A stretch of DNA of 50,588 nucleotides, taken from contig FMTX01000026.1 of NCBI GenBank assembly GCA_900100895.1, positions 1 to 50,588 of the forward strand, read 5' to 3'. Below, piece after piece: positions 33,787 through 42,298 of this stretch (the first letter of the stretch is position 1; the number at the start of each line of letters is the position of its first letter). The notes under the pieces are model-generated. The model did not search any database. It was given only the letters and a program-made list of their open reading frames with translations, and had not been told where the DNA came from. The translations under genes were made by a program, and so were the position numbers. Source of the stretch: Lachnospiraceae bacterium YSD2013. Its GTDB lineage: Bacteria > Bacillota > Clostridia > Lachnospirales > Lachnospiraceae.

Positions 33787-34911
33787 ATGCACATTAAACA
33801 AATATTGAAAAGAATAATGAGTATGTGCTTCGAATTGATGATAAAGCACCACAAAACATCAGCGTCAAAGGTTCCGCCTGAAGACGCGAGGCGTATTATT
33901 GGTGACGTATATCAACCTATAAAATACGAATGCACAGGTCGCGTTTCCGAAGAGATTGAGTATGAAATCAGTTTTATTGTTCCGGTTTACAATGGCGAGA
34001 AATACCTTGAGAAATGTATAGAGTCGCTTGTGAATCAGAAGACGGAGCGCAAATATGAACTCATATTTATTAATGATGGTTCTAGAGACTCTTCAATGGA
34101 TATACTTAATAAATATGAGTCACTTCCGAATGTAGTTGTTCTTTCGCAGGAAAACAGTGGAATATCAAGAACCAGAAATAAAGGTATTGAAATATCAAGA
34201 GGCAAATACATAGGTTTTGTAGATAATGATGACTACGTATCTGAAGACTATGTTGAGAAGATGATGTCTCTTGCGGATAGGCTTCAGGCTGATGTAATTA
34301 AGTGTGGATGCGTGGAGTTTGATTCTGATACAGGCAAGTTACTTCATGATTTTGGTACTCACGAAGATGCGACATATGAGAATGGTCTCGGTAAGGATTT
34401 ACTTAAGTATGATGGATTTATCTGGGGCGGATGCTACAGAAAGGATTTCTGGGGCTCGACGATATTCCCTAAGGATTACTGGTATGAAGACATGATTACT
34501 CGATTTTTACCGTATAGAAGAGCCAAGACGTTTGGATACATCGGCGAGAGCATGTACTATAAGCGAGAGCATGCGACTAACTCGGCCAAGAAGATTTGGG
34601 TTAGCGGAAATGTTAAATCCTTGGACCAGTACTATCTCACTAAAGAACTCATAAGAATGAACGAGGAGCTGGGGCTTCCTAAAGATGAGGTTCTTTTCAG
34701 ATTAATAGTATCTGAGTTTGGATTTATGCTTGGACATAGAACTAAGCATCTTGAAGATAATATTCGAGAGGCTATTTTTGTGATGGCATCAGAGGAACTT
34801 AAGAACTTCCCTGAAAGTTATGACTTTGACGACTTGTTCTGCAAGAGTCTTCGTAAGAAAGATTACAAACTTTGGAAGTTGGCAACCTCATTGAGAGAGA
34901 CAAGATATTAG
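33787..34911 (+). CDS. GT2-family glycosyltransferase, paralogue of 30903
   Basis: This 374-residue enzyme has an extension of about 60 residues before ISFIVPVYNGEKYLEKCIESL, then FINDGSRDSS, ENSGISRTRNKGIE and FVDNDDYV. The segment FPKDYWYEDMITRFLPYRR matches FPQGYWYEDTIVSYILYPR of the gene at 30903. The central residue of the metal motif is DND here against DAD there. RBS AAGGGGAAA is upstream of the ATG. Confidence 0.86.
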   Translation: MHIKQILKRIMSMCFELMIKHHKTSASKVPPEDARRIIGDVYQPIKYECTGRVSEEIEYEISFIVPVYNGEKYLEKCIESLVNQKTERKYELIFINDGSRDSSMDILNKYESLPNVVVLSQENSGISRTRNKGIEISRGKYIGFVDNDDYVSEDYVEKMMSLADRLQADVIKCGCVEFDSDTGKLLHDFGTHEDATYENGLGKDLLKYDGFIWGGCYRKDFWGSTIFPKDYWYEDMITRFLPYRRAKTFGYIGESMYYKREHATNSAKKIWVSGNVKSLDQYYLTKELIRMNEELGLPKDEVLFRLIVSEFGFMLGHRTKHLEDNIREAIFVMASEELKNFPESYDFDDLFCKSLRKKDYKLWKLATSLRETRY

Positions 34912-34931
34912 CGCGACTTGTGGGGGTCGAT

Positions 34932-35891
34932 ATGGGAACGGTATCGATTATAGTTCCGGTATATAACGTATCGGAATACTTGGACAGATGTTTGGAAAGT
35001 CTTGCAGGGCAGACGTATCGGAATATTGAGATTATTGTGGTTGATGACGGCTCTACGGATGATTCCGGTGCCAAATGTGATACATGGGCACTTAAGGATA
35101 AACGTATCAAGGTCATTCATCAGCCTAATAAAGGCCTTTCCGGTGCCAGAAACACAGGACTTGATGCTTCTCAAGGGGAATATATCCTCTTTGTGGACGG
35201 TGACGATTATGTTGGTCCTGAGTATGTGGCAAAACTTCACGAAAGCGCCACCGAACACAAGTCTGATATTGCAATATGTAATTATTCTTTTGTCAACGAA
35301 GCGGGAATAGAGATCAGTAATGACAACTATTCTTGTTATACATCAGATTCTGTTTTGGACGGAACAGACGCCCTTTTACTTTTTGAGAACAAATCTTACA
35401 GAACTTTTTTTGATGTAGTATGGAATAAGTTATTCAGGCGGGAACTTTTCGACGGAGTCAGATTTCCGGAGGGTGTATCGGTAGTTGAAGATATTACCGT
35501 TATGCCTGTTCTTTACCATAAAGCAGAAAGAGTTTCAGTTATTCCCGACAGATTGTACTATTACGTTTATAGGGAAGAAAGTCTTTCTCATGCAAAGAGG
35601 TCACAGCAAGAAGACTTAGATATTCGCATTCCCATGATGGAAGACCGAATGGTACATTATCTGGAGTGGGGAATTAAGGAAATAAGTCTGTTACACATTA
35701 CACATATGTACTCTATGTACAGACGCCGAATCGGCGACTATAACGATCGATTACATGAACTTCAGAAGGAGTTCAGGAAGATATATTTTAAGGGAAATTA
35801 TTCAAAAGATATAGGCTTTTCAAGGCGAATTAAGTTCGCGCTTGGAGCAGTAAGCCTTCGATTATATGACAGAATCGTAGCGCTGAGATAA
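34932..35891 (+). CDS. GT2-family glycosyltransferase
   Basis: This 319-residue protein has VSIIVPVYNVSEYLDRCLESL, VVDDGSTDDSGAKCDTW, NKGLSGARNTGLD and FVDGDDYV. The reading frame runs upstream to 34872 inside the previous gene, but the ATG at 34932 with GGGGG at 34922-34926 starts exactly where the GT2 fold should begin. It is 20 bases after the previous stop. It is the last of four GT2 genes (with one GT8) in this run. Confidence 0.88.
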   Translation: MGTVSIIVPVYNVSEYLDRCLESLAGQTYRNIEIIVVDDGSTDDSGAKCDTWALKDKRIKVIHQPNKGLSGARNTGLDASQGEYILFVDGDDYVGPEYVAKLHESATEHKSDIAICNYSFVNEAGIEISNDNYSCYTSDSVLDGTDALLLFENKSYRTFFDVVWNKLFRRELFDGVRFPEGVSVVEDITVMPVLYHKAERVSVIPDRLYYYVYREESLSHAKRSQQEDLDIRIPMMEDRMVHYLEWGIKEISLLHITHMYSMYRRRIGDYNDRLHELQKEFRKIYFKGNYSKDIGFSRRIKFALGAVSLRLYDRIVALR

Positions 35892-35904
35892 AGGAGAATC
35901 GGAA

Positions 35905-37176
35905 TTGAATAAGCTTTATGAGAATGTGTTTGCACTTGCCAGAGCAGGTATATGGGGAGAAGAAGTTTCAATTTCTTCGGAAACCGACTGGAACAAATTG
36001 TACGATAAGACCAGAAGAAGCAAGCTTCTTCCGATAACCTATAAAGTTGTATCCCAACATGCGACCGAATGGAATATTCCTGAAGCTGTATTGAACAGAT
36101 GGAAAAAAGAAAGTACCGGCAAAGCGCTCAATCAGATGTATAAGTTTTCTGAGATTAAGAAAATAATAGCAGAAGGCGATAAGAGAAATCTGAAGCTTAT
36201 TATGTTTAAGGGAATAGGTGTTGCTTCACTTTATCCCGATCCCAATCAGCGTTATTCGAGTGATTCGGATATTCTTGTATATAAAAACGAGCAGAAAAAA
36301 GCTGTAGAGCTTTTGCAGGATTTAGGATATGTATCAACCGAAGAAGGCGCCAAGGAGCACGTTCCTGTTTTCGAAAAAAACGCCGGAGTAATGTATTCAA
36401 AAATCGAGCTTCATGATTGTCTTTGGGAGGACTATGAAGGCAAACAGGCCGAAGTTCTTGAGTCCTTAAAGCTTGATGCCGAGGAATCTTTAATCAGAGA
36501 AACGTTCATGGGAACGGAATATTACTCTCTCGGAATAACAGAGCACTTTATTTATCAGATTTTCCATATAGTTAAGCACTTGTTCTTTGAGGGAATTAGT
36601 CTTAGATACTTTACCGACATTTCTCTTTTTGCCAATAAGTATAAGGACAAGATAGATTGGAAGAGAGTTGTGGAATCCATGAAGCTTCTCCATTACGAGA
36701 GGTTTATGGATTGCATCGTTGAAATATGTAAAGAGCATCTTAACATGTCTAGGGACATTCCGGTTAACGAAAGTGTCACCGAAGAAATGAAAGAACACCT
36801 TATAGAAGATGTTCTCGGCGATAAAGACAAAAGCGGAAATGTTGATGATTATGAGACCATCAATTTTCTTGAAACATATTTTATGCGTTCATCTGCAGTC
36901 AAAGAATCCAAATTCCAGCAGAGAAGAAAGCAGATACTTCCGCTTCCGTCCGAATTGCACGAGAGATATTCTTATGCCAAGAAATGCCCGATTTTACTGC
37001 CGATAGCATGGGTGCATCGTATCATTTTCTTTGCCGATTATGCCATAAGAGGCAAGAAGAAGGGCAAGAACGGAACCGTAGCCATGAAACGTTCGCAGAC
37101 AAGGCTGGACCTCATGAAAGAGTTCGACCTTATGGATACAGATAAGGATTTGAAAAAGAAAAAGGGGACAAAATAG
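35905..37176 (+). CDS. Nucleotidyltransferase-fold protein (NTP_transf_5 type)
   Basis: This 423-residue protein has LKLIMFKGIGVASLYPD (Lys102-Gly103) followed by RYSSDSDILV with the metal-binding Asp120 and Asp122, and a helical part with HIVKHLFFEGISLRYFTDISLF. This group of minimal nucleotidyltransferases is common in RiPP and exopolysaccharide clusters, and I recall one from paeninodin-type lasso clusters. The start is a TTG at 35905 with AAGGAG at 35891-35896. Its end overlaps the next ABC gene by one base (TAGTG), linking it to export. A nucleotidylated peptide or sugar could be the substrate. Confidence 0.82.
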   Translation: MNKLYENVFALARAGIWGEEVSISSETDWNKLYDKTRRSKLLPITYKVVSQHATEWNIPEAVLNRWKKESTGKALNQMYKFSEIKKIIAEGDKRNLKLIMFKGIGVASLYPDPNQRYSSDSDILVYKNEQKKAVELLQDLGYVSTEEGAKEHVPVFEKNAGVMYSKIELHDCLWEDYEGKQAEVLESLKLDAEESLIRETFMGTEYYSLGITEHFIYQIFHIVKHLFFEGISLRYFTDISLFANKYKDKIDWKRVVESMKLLHYERFMDCIVEICKEHLNMSRDIPVNESVTEEMKEHLIEDVLGDKDKSGNVDDYETINFLETYFMRSSAVKESKFQQRRKQILPLPSELHERYSYAKKCPILLPIAWVHRIIFFADYAIRGKKKGKNGTVAMKRSQTRLDLMKEFDLMDTDKDLKKKKGTK

Positions 37177-38855
37177 TGGGACGAGTAAAGGAATTATGGA
37201 ACGACAGAGATAACCAGTTAAGATACTTTAAGTGGCTGATGTACTATTCAAAGCCCTATGCGTGGAAAATAATGCTACTTATGAGCATTGACCTGATAAC
37301 CACCTTAGTGTCTCTGAAAATGGTTACGCTCTCAAAGACCATTATCGATAATGCAACTAACGGACAGAGCTTTAAGACTGCCATTATTGTGTATATCATA
37401 CTCATGATTTCTATGCAGGCAGTAGGCGTTTTCAGTGGCATTTTTTCAACAATGCTTAATGAAAAGTTTGGATTCGGTATTCGTAAACAGGTATATGAGA
37501 AGATAATCCGTTCACACTGGCTTGATATTAAGAAATATCATACCGGCGACCTTATGACCAGACTTACTTCTGATGCAGGTGCGATAGCTGACGGTATTAT
37601 TAATACTATTCCAAGCGTAATCCGTCTTTCTATAGAGTTGGTGCTTGTGTTCTTTACTTTGTTCAGATATTCTCGGATGCTTGCACTTTTCGCTCTGCTT
37701 GTAGCTCCGGTATCTGCCGTTACATGTTGGTGGTTGGGCCGAAAACTTAAGAGACTTCAGGTTAAAGTACAGGAATCAGAAGCATTATATCGTTCGTTTT
37801 TACAGGAGAGTATGGCTAACCTTCTGATTGTTAAGGCTTTCGCCAATGAAGATTATGCGTCCGAAAGACTTACCAATTTAAGAGAGAACCGTTTTTACTG
37901 GGTATTCAAAAGAACAAAGCTTAGTATGGCGAGCTCGGTTATCATGGGATTCAGCTTCCAGTTAGGATATATAGCAGCGTTCACTTACGGTGCATTGCAG
38001 GTTTCTCTTAAGGCTATTACTTACGGTACTATGTCAGTATTCCTTGCACTTGTTAACAGAGTTCAGTCTCCTATTATGGGTCTTGCCAAGACTGTTCCTC
38101 AGGTGGTATCGATTCTTGCTTCCGCAGGACGTGTAATTGAGATTCAGAATATTCCCGAAGAGAAGAGTCTTCCTACCGATATGGCTCGTGAGAATATCGG
38201 TGTTAAGGTTAATGACCTTACATTCGGTTATACCGACGAGACAGTATTTGAAAACGTTAACCTTGACATTAAGCCCGGTGAGTTCGTGGCTATTATCGGT
38301 GAGTCGGGTATCGGTAAGACGACATTGGTTCGCATCATAATGTCATTCACCAGCAGTCTGACCGGTAGTGTTGACTTCTATAACGCATACGGAGAGGGCG
38401 TTGTAGCTAACTCCGGAACGCGTGAATTTATAGCATACGTACCGCAGGGTAATACATTATTCAGCGGTACTATCAGAGAAAATATCAGAATGGGTAAGCT
38501 TGATGCCACCGATGAAGAAATGTGGGAAGCATTGAGACTTGCATCGGGAGAAGAGTTCGTAAGAAATCTTCCCGGTGGTCTTGATTGCGTTATCGGTGAA
38601 CGCGGACACGGTATATCGGAAGGTCAGGCACAGCGTATCGCTATTGCCAGAGCTTTTGTAAGAAAGTCACCTTTCCTTATTCTTGACGAAGCAACGTCTT
38701 CTCTTGACGAGAATACAGAATTACAGGTACTTAAAGGTCTTCAGGAACTTAATCCGAGACCCACATGTCTTATTATTACGCACAGAAAGAGCATTCTTCC
38801 TATCTGTGACAGAGAGATTAAGATTGAGAACAAGAAGACTATCATTACGGAGTAA
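37176..38855 (+). CDS. ABC transporter, fused permease and ATPase (second copy)
   Basis: This 559-residue half-exporter has six membrane helices in about 30-310 and an ATPase with Walker A GESGIGKTT (375-383), YVPQGNTLFSGTI, signature ISEGQ (480-484), Walker B LILDEA (501-506) and H-loop His536. It has no C39 peptidase. It is paralogous to the exporter at 1917. The start is a GTG overlapping the TAG of the nucleotidyltransferase, with AAGGGGAC upstream. Candidates for cargo are the mature lasso-like peptides. Two similar half-transporters in one locus could also form a heterodimer. Confidence 0.87.
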   Translation: MGRVKELWNDRDNQLRYFKWLMYYSKPYAWKIMLLMSIDLITTLVSLKMVTLSKTIIDNATNGQSFKTAIIVYIILMISMQAVGVFSGIFSTMLNEKFGFGIRKQVYEKIIRSHWLDIKKYHTGDLMTRLTSDAGAIADGIINTIPSVIRLSIELVLVFFTLFRYSRMLALFALLVAPVSAVTCWWLGRKLKRLQVKVQESEALYRSFLQESMANLLIVKAFANEDYASERLTNLRENRFYWVFKRTKLSMASSVIMGFSFQLGYIAAFTYGALQVSLKAITYGTMSVFLALVNRVQSPIMGLAKTVPQVVSILASAGRVIEIQNIPEEKSLPTDMARENIGVKVNDLTFGYTDETVFENVNLDIKPGEFVAIIGESGIGKTTLVRIIMSFTSSLTGSVDFYNAYGEGVVANSGTREFIAYVPQGNTLFSGTIRENIRMGKLDATDEEMWEALRLASGEEFVRNLPGGLDCVIGERGHGISEGQAQRIAIARAFVRKSPFLILDEATSSLDENTELQVLKGLQELNPRPTCLIITHRKSILPICDREIKIENKKTIITE

Positions 38856-38857
38856 TT

Positions 38858-41050
38858 ATGGTTAAAAAATGGATTACAAGAGTACTGGTATTAGGCATAG
38901 TACTATTTGTGATGTTTAAGACCAAAGGATTCTTTGACGATTTAAAAGACGGAACATATGCACATGAAATAGTACCTGTTCTTGAATCGCAGTCAAAGAA
39001 TAACTCTTCCCAAAAAGAGAACAAGGAAAAAGAATCTGTCTCATCTTCAGCTGAACCGGCTGAATCGGTTGTAAGTGTGCCTGAAGAGGTATACGAGCCT
39101 TCGGACAAGACCGGCGATGATTTCTACCTGGATTTAAGCCAGATAAAAATGTGGGAGTCCGGTGAGTACGAGGAGACAACGGGAGAGAAGGTAGAGCATA
39201 GAAGAAGGTTGCGCTATCCCGATTTGATTGCTATAGAATGTCCCAAGTATAACATTAATGTTTCTGATGGATACAAACTTCGTATATGCGAGTATGATGC
39301 GGAGGAAAGCCTTATTCGAAGCATGGAGTTAACTGATGGAGATGTTTTCGAGCCTAGCAAAGAGGGCGAGTTCTTTTCAGTTACAATAATGAAGATTGGC
39401 AATGAGAATAGCCTTTCTCCGGGGCAGTGGGGAAGAGTATTTGAATCAGGAATTGAGGTTATAATCTGTACTGATAAGTGGCAGGATTTCTCGGGCGAAG
39501 AAGTCGGCGACTTAATAACAGGTGAGAAAGATACTCAGACAATGGGCAATTTATCAGAGTATTTGCTCGCCGGAAAAGATGATGAACTGGCAGATATTAT
39601 TTGGGATAAACAAATTGTTAATGGACTATATACATTAACGGCAGAAGAACTGGATAATGGCAATCCTACATATTATGTTTCTTCTTCAGGCGGAAATGAT
39701 GCCAATTCCGGTCTGACACCCGATTCGCCTAAAAAAAACCTTGAATTCTTTTCGGGAATGTCTAATGTTAATGTTCTTTTGAAGTGCGGAGATACATTTC
39801 GTGTGTCTAAGGGAATCAGCCTTGGAAATGATTGTATTTATGCTGCATACGGGCAGGGAGTAAGACCGACCATAGATTACTACGGTACACTTGATGTAGT
39901 CTTTACTCCCACTAAAGGAATAGCCAATATGTGGGAGGCGGATCTTTCTGCGTTGGATATAGTTACCAATCAAGAGGATAAGAAAAACTGCAATATTGGG
40001 CAGCTATTAATAGATGGCGATGTTAACTGGAACAGATACTCATGGTATGGGAATGATGAGTTAGACCCTCATACGGTAGAAGCGTTTGGAGAAGGAACAT
40101 GGGCCGTTGACTGGCATACGTCTAAACTATATATATATTCTATAAAAGACCCCAACAATAGTACAATTGAATATGCTCCGCCGGTAACGGGACTTTCCGG
40201 GGTGGGAATTAAAAATACAATTATAAAAGGACTTGAGATTAAAGGTGCCGGTTATCACGGGTGCTATTTACAGAATTGCTCAAATATTGAGTTAAGTAAT
40301 TGCTATATTAACCATATCGGGGGCTCATTGCATAATCGAGGAAGCCGCTATGGTAATGCTGTACAGGTTTGGGACAGTGGCGAAGATATAAGGGTTTATA
40401 ATAATTACGCATCCTGGATATTCGATACATGTTTCACCAATCAAGGTTCGAACAATCAGGCGGTTGACGAGCATATTCACTTTACGGATAATATCGGAGC
40501 ACATTTTTTTTGGGGTATAGAAGTGTGGGGCGATGGGTACAGTGAGAATCCATTTAATGATATTACATATACGGGTAATGTTCTGTTTGACAATGTTGAT
40601 GTTACCAATCCGGATACACCGATGTACGTAAAAGGTAATGCCAGACTTCTGGGCATATCTGATGAAGATTATATTTCTTTCAGAACAGGATATAAGTATC
40701 ATCAAATGTCAGGAATTAATGTTTCCAATTCCGGAACCGGGCAGATTACAAAGATTGAGAACAATATTGTATGGAATTCAAATAGATTTCTCGTATGGGC
40801 CGGTAATCATAGGCATGAAGAAGACTTTTCAGCCTTGATGAATAATTTCTTTTATGCGGAAGACATTTTGCCAGGCGCATGCCTGTTTCGATATGACAGC
40901 GATGGAAAGGCATATTGTGAGACTCCGCAATTCGCTGACAGGTCTAATGCGTGGAGCGTTCATGTAATCGGGGAAAAGTATGATAACAGCGCAGAGAAGG
41001 AAAGACTTAATGAAGCATTGTTGAGAATTGCGGGAGAAAGCAACAGATGA
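38858..41050 (+). CDS. Membrane-anchored SPGQWGR-domain and beta-helix protein
   Basis: This 730-residue protein has one N-terminal membrane helix (about 5-21) without a clear cleavage site. A Ser/Glu/Lys linker is at about 45-85. One copy of the SPGQWGR domain (about 91-203, motif at 187-193) is shared with 18869. A right-handed beta-helix (about 270-700) begins TYYVSSSGGNDANSGLTPDS and is paralogous to the lipoprotein at 10310. The helix type suggests a polysaccharide lyase, epimerase or hydrolase acting outside the membrane; catalytic residues were not identified. It follows the ABC gene by two bases and overlaps the next gene by four (ATGA). Confidence 0.78.
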   Translation: MVKKWITRVLVLGIVLFVMFKTKGFFDDLKDGTYAHEIVPVLESQSKNNSSQKENKEKESVSSSAEPAESVVSVPEEVYEPSDKTGDDFYLDLSQIKMWESGEYEETTGEKVEHRRRLRYPDLIAIECPKYNINVSDGYKLRICEYDAEESLIRSMELTDGDVFEPSKEGEFFSVTIMKIGNENSLSPGQWGRVFESGIEVIICTDKWQDFSGEEVGDLITGEKDTQTMGNLSEYLLAGKDDELADIIWDKQIVNGLYTLTAEELDNGNPTYYVSSSGGNDANSGLTPDSPKKNLEFFSGMSNVNVLLKCGDTFRVSKGISLGNDCIYAAYGQGVRPTIDYYGTLDVVFTPTKGIANMWEADLSALDIVTNQEDKKNCNIGQLLIDGDVNWNRYSWYGNDELDPHTVEAFGEGTWAVDWHTSKLYIYSIKDPNNSTIEYAPPVTGLSGVGIKNTIIKGLEIKGAGYHGCYLQNCSNIELSNCYINHIGGSLHNRGSRYGNAVQVWDSGEDIRVYNNYASWIFDTCFTNQGSNNQAVDEHIHFTDNIGAHFFWGIEVWGDGYSENPFNDITYTGNVLFDNVDVTNPDTPMYVKGNARLLGISDEDYISFRTGYKYHQMSGINVSNSGTGQITKIENNIVWNSNRFLVWAGNHRHEEDFSALMNNFFYAEDILPGACLFRYDSDGKAYCETPQFADRSNAWSVHVIGEKYDNSAEKERLNEALLRIAGESNR

Positions 41051-42150
41051 ACAAATTCATTAAGCTTGCAGCTCATAGAATTATAAGAGTTGTGGGACGA
41101 ATGTTATATAGAAAACATATTTGGCTCATTTCTGATAGATTTTGGTGTGCAGGGGATAACGGAGAGGCTTTTTTTAAGTTTTTGCAATCAAAGCCGATAA
41201 ATTCGGTATTTGCAGTTTCTAAATCAAGTAGCGACTATGAGCGATTAAAGAAAATAGGTAAAGTAGTTCCTTATGATTCACCGGAACACAAATTACTGCT
41301 GTGTATTGCAGATGTAAGTGCATCTTCTCATGATTGTCATATAGAAGGACACCCTGAAACGCCACAGTTCTTTTTATCACATGGTATAACGACAAGAGAT
41401 TATCATGACTATTATAACAAGATGAATCATAGAAATTACCATACGATAGTGGCGTCGGAACAGGAAATGGACTTAATTACGAAGCCACCGTACAATTTGA
41501 ATGCTGAGCAGGTTTTTCTTACCGGCTACCCGCGATATGACTATTTGGTTAATGAAAGATCTGAGAAAATAATTACGGTAGCATTTACTTGGCGGTCTTA
41601 TCTATGGAATTTGAGGAAGGAAGATTTTAAAAAAACTGACTACTATACAATTTATTCGTCCATTTTTTACAGCGAAGAATTGATTCGAATGATTACTTCG
41701 CACGGCTATTCTATCAGGGTAAAATTGCATCCTGAGACAGAACGATTTAGAGATGAGTTTTCTCTGCCGGTAGGAATTATTCTCTGGGACGAAAACACTT
41801 CATACAGCGAAATATATGAAAAAACAAGTTTGATGATAACAGATTATTCTTCCTGTATATATGACTTTGTTTATTTGAAGAAACCGATTATATATTATCA
41901 ACCTGACTATCAACATATCGTTGATAGCGGAATAGGACCTCAGTATATTTATGACTATAAAGATAGTGGCATGGGAGAAGTAACTACCACTGTCGATGAA
42001 CTGAAAAAATGTGTTAAAGCATATTTGGAAACGGATTGCAAAATGAGGCCTATTTACGAAAAAAGGGCGAATGATTTCTTTGAATATAGGGATAGGAATA
42101 ATTGCAATAGGGTGTATAAGGAGATGCTTAAAATTCTTTGTAAAGAGTGA
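41047..42150 (+). CDS. CDP-glycerol:glycerophosphotransferase family protein (TagB/TagF-like)
   Basis: This 367-residue protein has HGITTRDYHDY, TGYPRYDYLV, IRVKLHPETERF and ITDYSSCIYDFVYLKKPIIYYQPD, the marks of the Glyphos_transf group. These GT-B-like membrane-associated enzymes transfer glycerol- or ribitol-phosphate from CDP-alditols. Together with the IspD/TarI-like enzyme at 14781 this suggests an alditol-phosphate decoration or backbone in the surface polymer. The ATG overlaps the TGA of the beta-helix gene. Confidence 0.87.
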   Translation: MNKFIKLAAHRIIRVVGRMLYRKHIWLISDRFWCAGDNGEAFFKFLQSKPINSVFAVSKSSSDYERLKKIGKVVPYDSPEHKLLLCIADVSASSHDCHIEGHPETPQFFLSHGITTRDYHDYYNKMNHRNYHTIVASEQEMDLITKPPYNLNAEQVFLTGYPRYDYLVNERSEKIITVAFTWRSYLWNLRKEDFKKTDYYTIYSSIFYSEELIRMITSHGYSIRVKLHPETERFRDEFSLPVGIILWDENTSYSEIYEKTSLMITDYSSCIYDFVYLKKPIIYYQPDYQHIVDSGIGPQYIYDYKDSGMGEVTTTVDELKKCVKAYLETDCKMRPIYEKRANDFFEYRDRNNCNRVYKEMLKILCKE

Positions 42151-42179
42151 TAGACGCTATTTCAATCACTTTATATAAT
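42151..42179 (+). promoter_or_regulatory. Possible promoter before the CotH cassette
   Basis: TAGACG (42151-42156, 4 of 6) and TATAAT (42174-42179, perfect) with 17 bases between. The rest of the gap up to 42298 shows no other clear structure except GGAGG at 42263-42267. Confidence 0.35.
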
Positions 42180-42298
42180 ACAAAAACCTCATACTAAACT
42201 AAGATGACAAATGATTGCAAGAATATTGATTTAAGAAAGGTACGCTATAGGGCTTTTAATGAGGAGGATTGGTCGAGGCCAAGGGAAATAAAAATAAG

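Noticed and set aside
42259-42298. TTG start at 42269 and a ten-codon frame from the ATG at 42259
   Set aside because: The TTG is one base from the GGAGG, too close to be used; the ten-codon frame has no support beyond being open.
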